Both the position numbers and the translations under genes were made by a program. Positions 1 through 8,171 of a stretch of 25,192 nt of DNA are shown here, one piece after another. The notes under the pieces are model-generated. The model searched no databases. It was not told the DNA's origin and saw only the letters and a program-made list of their open reading frames with translations. The stretch comes from an uncultured Sphingobacteriaceae bacterium. Its GTDB lineage: Bacteria; Bacteroidota; Bacteroidia; Sphingobacteriales; Sphingobacteriaceae. Each line of letters begins with the position of its first letter. Positions within the stretch are counted from its first letter, which is position 1. The DNA lies in contig CALNCF010000351.1 in assembly GCA_937875035.1 (NCBI GenBank), positions 1 to 25,192 on the forward strand. Reading direction: 5' to 3'.

Positions 1-459
1 GGCGCATTCGTTCATATAGATCATTCTTCCGTGCAGCACGCTGTCGTAGTTCGCCGCCATCGGGTCGGTCACTACCGCGCTGAAATCCTCTTTCGCCATG
101 CCCATGCTGATATCCTTGGTTTCTGATAAGCCATATACATACAGGAACATCACCATCGAAACGACAGCCATCCATTTACTGTTGCGCTTAAAGCCGATAA
201 TACCTAACACCAACCCTAATACCACGAGGGTTAGCTTGAGATGGAACCATCCGCCGATCTTGCCGAAGCCGATCTGCGCGATCAGGTAAACACCGGTCGC
301 GAGGAAGGCTGTGCTGATGATCATGGAAGGTACCTTGGATACTTTCTTGTACTTCTCCAGCCCGGCTGTTTTATTGCTTAACAATAAGACCGTTTTTATG
401 ATGTAATCCAGCAGGAATAAGGAAGCTGAAATGCTGTGAACCAGTGTGATCGTCTGCAT
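1..459 (-). CDS. SirB-like four-helix membrane protein fused to cytochrome c (3' end outside window)
   Basis: The open frame starts at the ATG on 459-457 and runs off the left edge, so only the first 153 residues are visible. Four hydrophobic segments lie at about residues 3-27, 45-64, 71-90 and 94-111. This resembles the SirB family of small bacterial membrane proteins; His8 and His73 lie in or beside helices. From about residue 141 the chain reads HGRMIYMNECA and stops at the edge. That is the typical N-terminal helix of class I c-type cytochromes just before CxxCH, so a covalent heme domain probably continues outside the window. The likely role is membrane-attached electron transfer on the periplasmic side. 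The SirB label is inferred from topology and residue pattern. The start is supported by an exact TAnnTTTG element 21 bases upstream. Confidence 0.72.
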   Translation of the reverse strand, partial: MQTITLVHSISASLFLLDYIIKTVLLLSNKTAGLEKYKKVSKVPSMIISTAFLATGVYLIAQIGFGKIGGWFHLKLTLVVLGLVLGIIGFKRNSKWMAVVSMVMFLYVYGLSETKDISMGMAKEDFSAVVTDPMAANYDSVLHGRMIYMNECA

Positions 460-480
460 ATGTTTTGTTTTTAACCGGAC

Positions 481-488
481 CAAAGATA
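481..488 (-). promoter_or_regulatory. -7 promoter element for the cytochrome/SirB-like gene
   Basis: The minus strand reads TATCTTTG, an exact match to the Bacteroidota TAnnTTTG element, 21 bases before the ATG at 459. No TTTG -33 element is seen at the expected distance. Instead a perfect 12-bp palindrome (510-521) sits there. Confidence 0.5.
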
Positions 489-550
489 ATGAATTAAGCC
501 TTAGGCTCTCCGGGCGCCCGGGTTAAAATACAATTTATACTCTTCCTAAA

Positions 551-581
551 TAAAAAATCCCGCGACAACCACGACGCGGGA
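551..581 (-). terminator. Intrinsic terminator of the TonB-C-like gene
   Basis: On the minus strand a perfect 7-bp stem (TCCCGCG/CGCGGGA, 558-564 with 575-581) is followed directly by TTTTTT and a T-rich tail. It lies about 50 bases downstream of the stop of the small gene at 629-979 and separates it from the cytochrome/SirB-like gene. Confidence 0.75.
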
Positions 582-628
582 AACCTTAACGATTATGAAT
601 TAACTACCGTGCGTAGCAGGCAGTGTCT

Positions 629-979
629 TTAGATGAGGCGGAAGTTCACCTTTAGCTGGTATACCGCATCAGAAGCGTACTTCAGGCCCAGGTTGATCTT
701 TTCCATTTCCGTCACCACGTAATCACGCAGCTTTTTATCGCTCTGGTTGGTGTTCAGCACGTGAATATTTCCTTTTTCATCGCATTTGAACTCTACCAGG
801 ACCGTTCCTGTATTACGCTGCTCCCTGGCAAAATCAGGGTAGGCGATCTTCTGCTTTATCTTGAAGGCAACAATGTCCATATCCATACGGACATTCGCTT
901 CCGCTTTCTTTCCGCTCTTTGCGAATGAGCCTGCCGCGATCAGCATCAGGCACATCAGGGTCAGTAATTTTAGTTTCAT
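629..979 (-). CDS. Small secreted protein with TonB C-terminal-like domain
   Basis: 116 residues with a clear signal peptide (residues 1-20, ending SFA). From about residue 45 the sequence follows the TonB C-terminal pattern seen in many Bacteroidota proteins: YPDFAREQ, then GTVLVEFKCDEKGNIHV, then a helical stretch with paired polar residues. It lacks the N-terminal membrane anchor and proline-rich spacer of a true TonB, so it is not an energy transducer in the usual sense. It is probably a soluble periplasmic protein that binds a partner through this domain. It has its own -7 element and its own terminator, so it looks monocistronic. Confidence 0.78.
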   Translation of the reverse strand: MKLKLLTLMCLMLIAAGSFAKSGKKAEANVRMDMDIVAFKIKQKIAYPDFAREQRNTGTVLVEFKCDEKGNIHVLNTNQSDKKLRDYVVTEMEKINLGLKYASDAVYQLKVNFRLI

Positions 980-1030
980 CTTAGTGTTAGTTAATCAGGT
1001 GAATTGTTTTTTTATGTCTGGTTGACACTG

Positions 1031-1038
1031 CAAAAGTA
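1031..1038 (-). promoter_or_regulatory. -7 promoter element for the TonB-C-like gene
   Basis: The minus strand reads TACTTTTG, an exact TAnnTTTG match, 51 bases before the ATG at 979. No clear TTTG element lies 19-21 bases further upstream. Confidence 0.5.
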
Positions 1039-1220
1039 GAGCGCCCTTATTAAGAGAAGATGTTTTTTCTGTAACTGATGTAATACATCCATGTAAAAAA
1101 AATGTCACTGTAACAGGCATGATATACAAACACTTATATTCTATCAGTCCTGTTACACAAAACGCTGAAAATGGCTGAGCTCCCTGCACGGAGAGCAAGA
1201 ATTTGTCGCGCATTTTTTCC

Positions 1221-1228
1221 TACATTTA
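1221..1228 (+). promoter_or_regulatory. Possible -7 element for the amidohydrolase operon
   Basis: TACATTTA matches seven of eight positions of TAnnTTTG, 33 bases upstream of the ATG at 1262. A TTTG at 1202-1205 is closer than the usual 19-21 base spacing, so the assignment is weak. Confidence 0.28.
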
Positions 1229-1261
1229 AAAATTGTTTCAACCCATACCCGGACCTATCAC

Positions 1262-4200
1262 ATGAGAAAACTCTTCTTATCCCTTCTGCTCCTGCTTGCT
1301 TATCACCTGGTATCCGCGCAGGAAACATTTCCTGTAAACGGTGTGAAAAATATAAAGCCCGGGCTCTATGCGCTGGTTAATGCCCGCATTGTGAGCGAGG
1401 CCGGTAATACCTACGAGAACGCGACCCTGATCGTTCGCGGACAGACCATCGAGAATATCGGCAACAACATCACGCCGCCGCAGGGCGCCGTGGTGATCGA
1501 CCTGAAAGGGAAGACCATATACCCTTCGTTTATCGACGCGTTCTCTTCATACGGCTTGCCTGCAACGAAACGCGGGGAAAGCCCGGATGCTCCGAAATTC
1601 GTTTCCGCTAAGAAGGGCGCCTATGCCTGGAACGAGGCGATCCGCCCAGAAACCAACGCGCGTGATCTCTTCCAGGCGGACAGATCAAAAGCCGAAGAAT
1701 TGCGTAAGCTCGGATTCGGCGTGGTGCTTTCCGTGAATAAGGATGGCATCGCCCGGGGCAATTCCGTGCTGGTATCTCTTACGGATAAGCGGGAAAACGA
1801 AGCTATCCTCAAAGAAAATGTAACCACGAATTATTCCTTCGGAAAAGGAACATCCACACAAGACTACCCTTCATCCCTGATGGGAAGCATTGCCCTGCTA
1901 CGGCAAACCTTATACGATGCCCAGTGGTACAAAGCCAATAACGGACGGACGGAATTCAACATTTCGCTTTCGGCGATGAACGAGTACGCGGCGCTGCCTA
2001 AGATCTTCGAGGTGAATGATGTGAACGACATTTTACGTGCCCAGAAGATCGCTGATGAATTTGGGTTGCAGTTCTTTTATAAAAGCGCGGGTAACGAATA
2101 CCAGCGCCTGAACGAACTGAAGAAGATCAATACTACCTATATCATCCCCTTAAATTATCCGAAAGCGTATGATGTAGAAGATTACTTTGATGCGCAGAAT
2201 GTATCGCTCGCCGATATGAAACACTGGGAGCTTGCTCCCTATAACCTCGTTTACCTGGAAAAAGAGAAGATCCGCTTTGCCATTACGGCATCTGACCTGA
2301 AAAATCCTTCGGATTTCTGGAAGAACCTGCGCCAGACCGTGAAGAATGGTTTGTCGGAAAGCCAGGCGCTGAACGCATTGACGGTTATTCCGGCCCAGCT
2401 CTTAAAGATCTCGGACCAGACAGGCACCCTCCGCATCGGGATGCAGGCCAATTTTATTGTTACTTCCGGTGATATCTTTAAAGAGGAAGCCAGGATCTAT
2501 GAGAACTGGTGCCTGGGCGAACGGTACGCGATCCAGGAATTGTATACGGCAGACCTGCGCGGCGATTATGACTTCAGCATACCCGGCATCGCGACTATGC
2601 AGCTAAAGATCAGCGGTACAACAGAAAACCCGGAGTACCAGGCCGTATTGTCCGACAGCTCGAAGGTACGGATCAATGCGACCCGCAACGGCAATTTACT
2701 CTCGCTGGTCTTCGACCCCTCGCTGGAGAACGCGAAAGGCAAGATCCGCCTCAGCGGCTATATAGATGAAAGCACGCCCCTGACCATGAAAGGAGAAGGT
2801 ATTGTGGCTGATGGACGGACCGTGAAATGGAGCGCCGTTTACAGGACAGCCTATACTCCTGCAGAAGACAGGAAAGAAACAAAAGCGGAGGATGTTCCCG
2901 GCGATATTATTTATCCCTTTGCAGCCTACGGATCGAAAGAATTGCCGAAAGCTGAAATGCTGCTGATCAGGAACGCGACCGTATGGACCAATGAGAAAGA
3001 GGGGAAGCTCGAAAACACCGATGTGCTGATCGACCGCGGAAGGATCGTTTCAGTCGGTAAGAACTTAACGGCAGGCGGAGCCCGGGGGATCGACGGCACG
3101 AATAAGCACCTGACGCCGGGCATTATCGACGAGCATTCGCATATTGCTATTACCCGCGGAGTGAACGAGGGCACCCAGGCCGTTACCTCGGAAGTACGGA
3201 TCGGCGATGTGCTGGATGCCAATGATGTGGGCATCTACAGGCAGCTGGCCGGGGGTGTTACCACCTCGCAATTGCTGCATGGTTCGGCTAACCCCGTAGG
3301 TGGACAGGCCGCACTTATCAAGCTGCGCTGGGGAAGAACAGCCGAAGAGCTGAAGTTCGAAGGCGCCGAGCCCTTTATCAAATTCGCCCTGGGCGAGAAT
3401 GTGAAGCAATCGAACTGGGGAGAGCGGAGCACCATTCGTTTCCCGCAAACCCGTATGGGTGTGGAGCAGGTTTATTATGATGCCTTTATCCGCGCCAAAG
3501 AATACGAGAAAAGCATGAGCGCTTACGAGTCCCTGTCGTCATCAAAACGCGCAGCAGCCACAGCACCCCGTAAAGACCTGGAGCTGGATGCCCTTGCAGA
3601 GATCCTGAACGGGAAACGCTTCATCACCTGCCATTCTTATGTACAATCGGAGATCAATATGCTGATGAAGGTTGCCGACAGCATGGGCTTTAAGATCAAT
3701 ACCTTTACACACATTTTAGAGGGATACAAAGTTGCCGACAAGATGAAAGCGCATGGCGCCGGCGGTTCCACTTTTTCCGACTGGTGGGCGTACAAATACG
3801 AGGTGATCGACGCCATACCCTATAACGGCGCGTTGATGAGCAGAGAAGGCATTATAACAGCCTTTAATTCGGATGACGCGGAAATGGCGCGACGGCTTAA
3901 CCAGGAAGCAGCCAAGGCGGTGAAATACGGGAACATCAGCGAGGAAGAAGCCCTGAAGTTCGTCACCCTGAACCCAGCTAAGCTATTACACATCGATCAG
4001 CGGGTAGGCAGCATCAGGGCCGGCAAGGATGCCGACCTGGTATTGTGGAACGATCATCCGCTTTCTGTTTATGCAAGGCCCGAGAAAACATTCGTAGATG
4101 GCATTGCCTATTTCGACAGCGAACGCGATGCGGAGCTACAGCTTGCTATTACCAAAGAAAGAGAACGCCTGGCCCAGAAGATGCTGACCGAAAAACGGAT

Positions 4201-4282
4201 CGGCAACCCGGTACAGAAACCGGAGAAGAAAGAGAAGATGCATTATCATTGCGATGATGTGATGGATGAAGCTAAGAACTGA
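1262..4282 (+). CDS. Secreted tandem amidohydrolase family protein (imidazolonepropionase-like)
   Basis: 1006 residues with a signal peptide (residues 1-19, VSAQE cleavage region). Two amidohydrolase-like halves follow. The first (about 25-430) keeps the fold's opening and closing signatures but has FIDAFSSYG where HxH should be, so it has no metal site there. A beta-rich linker spans about 440-560. The second half (about 565-1000) has HSH (His625, His627), a candidate carbamylated Lys707, His791, His817 and Asp871, the expected ligands of a two-metal amidohydrolase. The substrate is not readable from sequence; cyclic amides or dipeptides are typical of the family. The next gene starts 17-29 bases downstream on the same strand and encodes another amidohydrolase-like protein, so the two are probably one operon and possibly one complex. 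Confidence 0.9.
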   Translation: MRKLFLSLLLLLAYHLVSAQETFPVNGVKNIKPGLYALVNARIVSEAGNTYENATLIVRGQTIENIGNNITPPQGAVVIDLKGKTIYPSFIDAFSSYGLPATKRGESPDAPKFVSAKKGAYAWNEAIRPETNARDLFQADRSKAEELRKLGFGVVLSVNKDGIARGNSVLVSLTDKRENEAILKENVTTNYSFGKGTSTQDYPSSLMGSIALLRQTLYDAQWYKANNGRTEFNISLSAMNEYAALPKIFEVNDVNDILRAQKIADEFGLQFFYKSAGNEYQRLNELKKINTTYIIPLNYPKAYDVEDYFDAQNVSLADMKHWELAPYNLVYLEKEKIRFAITASDLKNPSDFWKNLRQTVKNGLSESQALNALTVIPAQLLKISDQTGTLRIGMQANFIVTSGDIFKEEARIYENWCLGERYAIQELYTADLRGDYDFSIPGIATMQLKISGTTENPEYQAVLSDSSKVRINATRNGNLLSLVFDPSLENAKGKIRLSGYIDESTPLTMKGEGIVADGRTVKWSAVYRTAYTPAEDRKETKAEDVPGDIIYPFAAYGSKELPKAEMLLIRNATVWTNEKEGKLENTDVLIDRGRIVSVGKNLTAGGARGIDGTNKHLTPGIIDEHSHIAITRGVNEGTQAVTSEVRIGDVLDANDVGIYRQLAGGVTTSQLLHGSANPVGGQAALIKLRWGRTAEELKFEGAEPFIKFALGENVKQSNWGERSTIRFPQTRMGVEQVYYDAFIRAKEYEKSMSAYESLSSSKRAAATAPRKDLELDALAEILNGKRFITCHSYVQSEINMLMKVADSMGFKINTFTHILEGYKVADKMKAHGAGGSTFSDWWAYKYEVIDAIPYNGALMSREGIITAFNSDDAEMARRLNQEAAKAVKYGNISEEEALKFVTLNPAKLLHIDQRVGSIRAGKDADLVLWNDHPLSVYARPEKTFVDGIAYFDSERDAELQLAITKERERLAQKMLTEKRIGNPVQKPEKKEKMHYHCDDVMDEAKN

Positions 4283-4311
4283 TAAGCCTGCACCTTAAAA
4301 TGAGATCACAC

Positions 4312-5598
4312 ATGAAAAAAATATATACACTCCTGTTTTCCGCCCTGACCTGCTACTATGTGAACGCGCAGCAGGTGCCCGCAGCCAAACAAAACCAGAC
4401 GGTTATTATTACCGGCGCGACAGCCCATACCGGGAAGGGCGATGTCGTGGAGAACGCCATCATCATCCTGGAGAATGGGAAGATCAGTCGGATCGGAACC
4501 TACGACGGCAGCAGCCTGCCCAGTGATGCGGAGCTGATCGACGCGAAAGGTAAGCATGTTTACCCCGGACTGATCGCGCCATCTACGCGCCTGGGACTGG
4601 AAGAGATCGAAGCGGTACGCGCTACCCTCGATTACCGGGAAGCGGGTAGCATGAACCCGAATGTACGTTCCATCATCTCTTACAATACCGACTCCCGAAT
4701 TACACCTACCGTGCGTTCGAATGGCGTACTGCTGGCGCTGATCGTTCCGGAAGGAGGGATCCTGCCCGGCACTTCTTCCGTTTTTATGACAGACGGCTGG
4801 AACTGGGAAGATGCCGCCTATAAAACAGACGTAGCCGTGCATCTTAACTGGCCGCGCATGCGCATCTCTTCCGCCTCATGGATGCCGAGCGCCGATGAGC
4901 AACGGAACCGTTCCGAGCAGAGCCTGCGCGAGATCAGGACGTTCTTCGATGAAGCGAAAGCCTACAACGACCTGCTCAGACCGGACACCAGGAACCTTCG
5001 CTTTGAAGCCATGAAAGGTGTGTTTAAGGGAACCCAAAAGCTGGTGATCCGTGCGAATTATATAAAAGAAATTATCGCGGCGGTGCAATTCGCCAAATCA
5101 TATGGCATTACACCGGTGATCGAGGGCGCCGGCGACTCTTACCTGGTTACTGATTTTCTGAAAGAGCAGGGTGTTCCTGTCATTCTCAGTCAACCTCATG
5201 CCTTACCCAACCGCGACGAAGAAGATGTGGCCCTTCCTTATAAACGGGCTAAGATCTTACAGGAGGCAGGGATACTATTCTGTATCAGCATAGACGGAAG
5301 CTGGCAGCAACGCAACCTGCCCTTTATGGCGGGAACTGCTGCGGCATACGGACTCAGCAAAGAAGAAGCACTGGCGACCATCAGCCTGAACGCTGCCAAG
5401 ATATTAGGTATGGATGCGAGCACCGGTTCGCTCGAACAAGGGAAGGATGCTACGCTCCTTATTTCTTCGGGTGATCTGCTCGACATGAGATCAAGCATCG
5501 TGGAAACAGCATTCATCAACGGTGCGAAGGTCGACCTCGACAATAAGCAGAAAGCCTTGTACCGCAAGTATTCGGAGAAATACGGGCAGAAAGAATAA
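4312..5598 (+). CDS. Secreted amidohydrolase-like protein lacking the HxH metal motif
   Basis: About 428 residues from the ATG at 4312, which begins a standard signal peptide (MKKIYTLL...VNAQQ). An in-frame ATG at 4300 would add four residues and cannot be excluded. The fold signatures of the imidazolonepropionase-like amidohydrolases are present: a beta-sandwich start with GKISRIG, the GKHVYPGLI strand, and the C-terminal SLNAAKILGMDASTGSLEQGKDATLLI segment. Where PGxIDxHxH is expected it reads PGLIAPSTRLG, so both first metal histidines are missing. It is probably catalytically inactive or structural, a partner of the upstream 1006-residue enzyme whose first half is degenerate at the same place. 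It is followed by a strong terminator. Confidence 0.85.
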   Translation: MKKIYTLLFSALTCYYVNAQQVPAAKQNQTVIITGATAHTGKGDVVENAIIILENGKISRIGTYDGSSLPSDAELIDAKGKHVYPGLIAPSTRLGLEEIEAVRATLDYREAGSMNPNVRSIISYNTDSRITPTVRSNGVLLALIVPEGGILPGTSSVFMTDGWNWEDAAYKTDVAVHLNWPRMRISSASWMPSADEQRNRSEQSLREIRTFFDEAKAYNDLLRPDTRNLRFEAMKGVFKGTQKLVIRANYIKEIIAAVQFAKSYGITPVIEGAGDSYLVTDFLKEQGVPVILSQPHALPNRDEEDVALPYKRAKILQEAGILFCISIDGSWQQRNLPFMAGTAAAYGLSKEEALATISLNAAKILGMDASTGSLEQGKDATLLISSGDLLDMRSSIVETAFINGAKVDLDNKQKALYRKYSEKYGQKE

Positions 5599-5610
5599 AT
5601 GCCTGCATAA

Positions 5611-5648
5611 GCTAAAAAGGATCACCCAAACCGGCGATCCTTTTTAGC
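5611..5648. terminator. Bidirectional terminator between convergent genes
   Basis: A perfect 13-bp inverted repeat (5611-5623 with 5636-5648, GCTAAAAAGGATC and its complement) with a 12-base loop. The A and T runs are inside the stem, so it can act on both strands. It lies between the stop of the plus-strand amidohydrolase (5598) and the stop of the minus-strand Omp28 lipoprotein (5672). Confidence 0.85.
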
Positions 5649-5671
5649 TATTTATAATGAACAGTGCGCGC

Positions 5672-6535
5672 TTATTCAATCACCTTTTTCTCTTCTGCCT
5701 GCAGCACCGGTTTGTTCGGCTTCCTGTTCGCATCAATGCCGTTGTCTTCAAACACAAAAGCTACTACCGAGCAGTTCTCCGCCTTATAAGCCGGGTTCAG
5801 GGTTGCCTTCACTGTTTTCCTTACCGTTCTGCCGGCCAGGATCTCCGTAGGGCTCAGCTGCTGACCATAGTTACCGTTGAGCGTTCCTCTCAGCACATGA
5901 TGATGCACATAATCCGGGATGTCTTGCTGACCCACCGGGCGCGCGTAATCCTTCTGCCAGTTCACCAGGTTATTTTCTACCAGGTAGACCACTAAATACT
6001 GGTTAGGCTTCCCGCGTTTTACGTACTGCACATCTACCTGTACAGTCAGCTCGCGGGTACCCTCGTCGAACGCGTTGTCGATAGCGATGTTCACATCGGG
6101 TGCGGTCTTCAGCTCATTCACCAGCGCCGACGACCAGTCGCCGTAATTCAGCAGGTACTGGTTGTTATATTTTTTTCGGTTGATCATGCCCTTCGGCAGA
6201 CCCGCGTTCTCGATCTCATAATCCCGGTCGAGCTGGTTACCGACTTCCGTTTTAAAGTTATAGGTATACTTCCCGGTCTTATTCGTATCGGCAAAAAAGC
6301 TCACATGCGTACCCACTACGATCACCCTTCCTTCATATACCGAATCAAGCTTCGCAGCTTCACGCGCGGCAGTAGGGCAGTTGCCGCACTGGTGCCCGGT
6401 AAAATCTTCCAGCAATACCTTACGGTCGCCGGGAGGGACCACTGCATCCTCTTCATAAGGGCCCTTGATCTCATCGCATGCGGAAAAAACCAGCATACCG
6501 AAGACCATCCCAAGAATTATATTTATTTTTTTCAT
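5672..6535 (-). CDS. Omp28-related outer membrane lipoprotein with thioredoxin-like CGNC
   Basis: 287 residues from the ATG at 6535. A longer frame opens at 6574, but it would overlap the upstream gene and lacks a signal at its start, whereas 6535 begins a lipoprotein signal peptide with LVFSAC (Cys20 lipidated). The mature protein opens with VLLEDFTGHQCGNCP (Cys50, Cys53), the thioredoxin-like signature of the Omp28 family. A beta-rich C-terminal part follows (PDVNIAID, LTVQVDVQYVKRG, YLVVYLVENNLV, HHHVLRGTLNG). It is the last gene of a tight minus-strand run after DUF6029 (4-base gap) and TlpA. Omp28 proteins are outer-membrane associated; here CGNC suggests disulfide or thiol chemistry. 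The exact partner is unknown. Confidence 0.88.
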   Translation of the reverse strand: MKKINIILGMVFGMLVFSACDEIKGPYEEDAVVPPGDRKVLLEDFTGHQCGNCPTAAREAAKLDSVYEGRVIVVGTHVSFFADTNKTGKYTYNFKTEVGNQLDRDYEIENAGLPKGMINRKKYNNQYLLNYGDWSSALVNELKTAPDVNIAIDNAFDEGTRELTVQVDVQYVKRGKPNQYLVVYLVENNLVNWQKDYARPVGQQDIPDYVHHHVLRGTLNGNYGQQLSPTEILAGRTVRKTVKATLNPAYKAENCSVVAFVFEDNGIDANRKPNKPVLQAEEKKVIE

Positions 6536-6539
6536 ACGA

Positions 6540-8159
6540 TTAGAAACTACTGGTGACAGATAACGACATTCCATAAGAGGCTGGTATCAGGCGGCATACT
6601 CCGCCTACACATAAGTATCCTTCCCGTTGTTTTCCATAGCCCAGGGCAATGCGGGTCGCTTTACGTGTATAGCCAAAGCTGGTGCTGAAATAATGGACCT
6701 GCTTTTCGGATTGTTCATTGCCATAATTATACTGATCGATCAAAGCGAAGAACCAATGGGGCGAAACGGTGTACTCGGCCAGTCCCATTACCCAGCTTCC
6801 CGCATCCTGCTTCGTATACAGCTCCTGCACTTCCACACGGATGTTCTTTTTAGCGTTGATCTTGTAATTCAGCTCCAGCACCCCGATGTGCGAATAGACC
6901 GTACCATAACCAGCCAGGTTCTGCACACGATCCTTGTTAAATACCTGGTACATGTACGTTACGGTTGCCTTCCATTTAGAATTCAGCTTACGGGCAATTT
7001 CCAGGTTGATGTCTTCATACAGCGTAGCATCACCCAATGAAAAATACTTCGATGTATAGCCCTGCTCATTATTGAGACGGGTAGTATCCAGGTTGTTCAC
7101 TTTCGAGAAGTTGAGGGTGACCAGTGTTCCGTAAGCTCCACCCAGGGCCGTTCCCTTTTTTAAGTTATAGGATACCTCACCCTGCAGCCCGATCTCGCCC
7201 TGTGGCTGTGTGGCATAAGGGTAATACGCGGCCAGCGCATAGGTATGCTGCTTGCTGATGGCAGGCAGGAAGCTCATGGTAAGGTTGTTCGCATCTGCGT
7301 TACGGTCGGAACGGAAATCCATATTGTCGATCCGTTTCCCCGAAAGGGATGCGCTAAAGCCTTTCACCGAATAGTTGATGGTTGCAAACAAGGCTTCGCC
7401 ATTCTTGTAAATAAAATTATTTGTTAACGACGGGTCGTTGATCTTATATGCGTATTCCGTATAGAAATTCAGCCTGGACGAGATCCAGTTGAATCTTCCG
7501 GCAAAAGCGGCTACGTTTTCCGGGAGGATACGCAGCGGATCATCATCAGCCTGGTATTTGCTCACCGCGCTACCGCCGATAATATAGGTTGATTTGCTTT
7601 TGAAGCCAGGTATAAATTCGTTCAGGTTCAATTCTCCATCGAAACCCCGTACAATACCGGAACCTGTTTCGAAGAAGAAGCGCTGCTTACCGATCATCCC
7701 TTTCAGGTATAGACCGTTTACCGGACGATAACGCACACGGATCCCATCCATGGCATTGTCAATTCCCAGCTGCCGCTCTTCATAGCTTCTGAAGATCAGT
7801 CCGGAACCGAACTGCTCATAAAAATTACCGACGGTAAATTCAAAGCCATCGCTTTCGTAACCCGCATAACGGTAGGTAACACCGCTGCCTTCGTAACGCG
7901 AATCGAAGCCGAGCAAGGGCTTCTGGTAGGATTCGTAACGCAGCCCGGCCTTAAAACCACCACGTGTATAATTCAGGTTCGCAAAGGCATTCGAACGGAT
8001 CTTCTCCGGAACCGCTTTCGCGCCGATCAGCGAATCTTCAATATAGTATTGTCCGTCTAACTGGAAATTCCCGTGGATTTCACCCAGCTCGAAATTCTGA
8101 GCCTGCACATAAGCCGCCGAACAGGTCAGCAGACCAATAAAAACAAGTATTCTCTTCAT
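6540..8159 (-). CDS. DUF6029 family outer-membrane beta-barrel protein
   Basis: 539 residues with a signal peptide (1-20, YVQAQ). The rest is alternating aromatic and polar beta strands typical of a large barrel, ending in Phe (SVTSSF) as outer-membrane barrels usually do. I assign it to DUF6029 from its opening (GEIHGNFQLDGQYY), the ESDGFEFTVGNFYEQFGSG segment, and the terminal GYLCVGGVCRLIPASYG. The two cysteines (Cys517, Cys522) near the last strand are the only evident pair and could form a surface or periplasmic disulfide. It sits 12 bases after the TlpA gene and 4 bases before the Omp28 gene, so the three are probably co-transcribed. The molecular function of the family is not established to my knowledge. 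Confidence 0.85.
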   Translation of the reverse strand: MKRILVFIGLLTCSAAYVQAQNFELGEIHGNFQLDGQYYIEDSLIGAKAVPEKIRSNAFANLNYTRGGFKAGLRYESYQKPLLGFDSRYEGSGVTYRYAGYESDGFEFTVGNFYEQFGSGLIFRSYEERQLGIDNAMDGIRVRYRPVNGLYLKGMIGKQRFFFETGSGIVRGFDGELNLNEFIPGFKSKSTYIIGGSAVSKYQADDDPLRILPENVAAFAGRFNWISSRLNFYTEYAYKINDPSLTNNFIYKNGEALFATINYSVKGFSASLSGKRIDNMDFRSDRNADANNLTMSFLPAISKQHTYALAAYYPYATQPQGEIGLQGEVSYNLKKGTALGGAYGTLVTLNFSKVNNLDTTRLNNEQGYTSKYFSLGDATLYEDINLEIARKLNSKWKATVTYMYQVFNKDRVQNLAGYGTVYSHIGVLELNYKINAKKNIRVEVQELYTKQDAGSWVMGLAEYTVSPHWFFALIDQYNYGNEQSEKQVHYFSTSFGYTRKATRIALGYGKQREGYLCVGGVCRLIPASYGMSLSVTSSF

Positions 8160-8171
8160 GTTTCCGGGATG

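Noticed and set aside
98..289. Plus-strand frame of 63 codons near the left edge
   Set aside because: Antisense to the SirB-like/cytochrome gene, which has four membrane helices and a heme-site start.
4306..4842. 178-codon open frame on the minus strand
   Set aside because: Lies entirely antisense to the second amidohydrolase, whose protein is clearly coding; the antisense translation has no recognisable domain.
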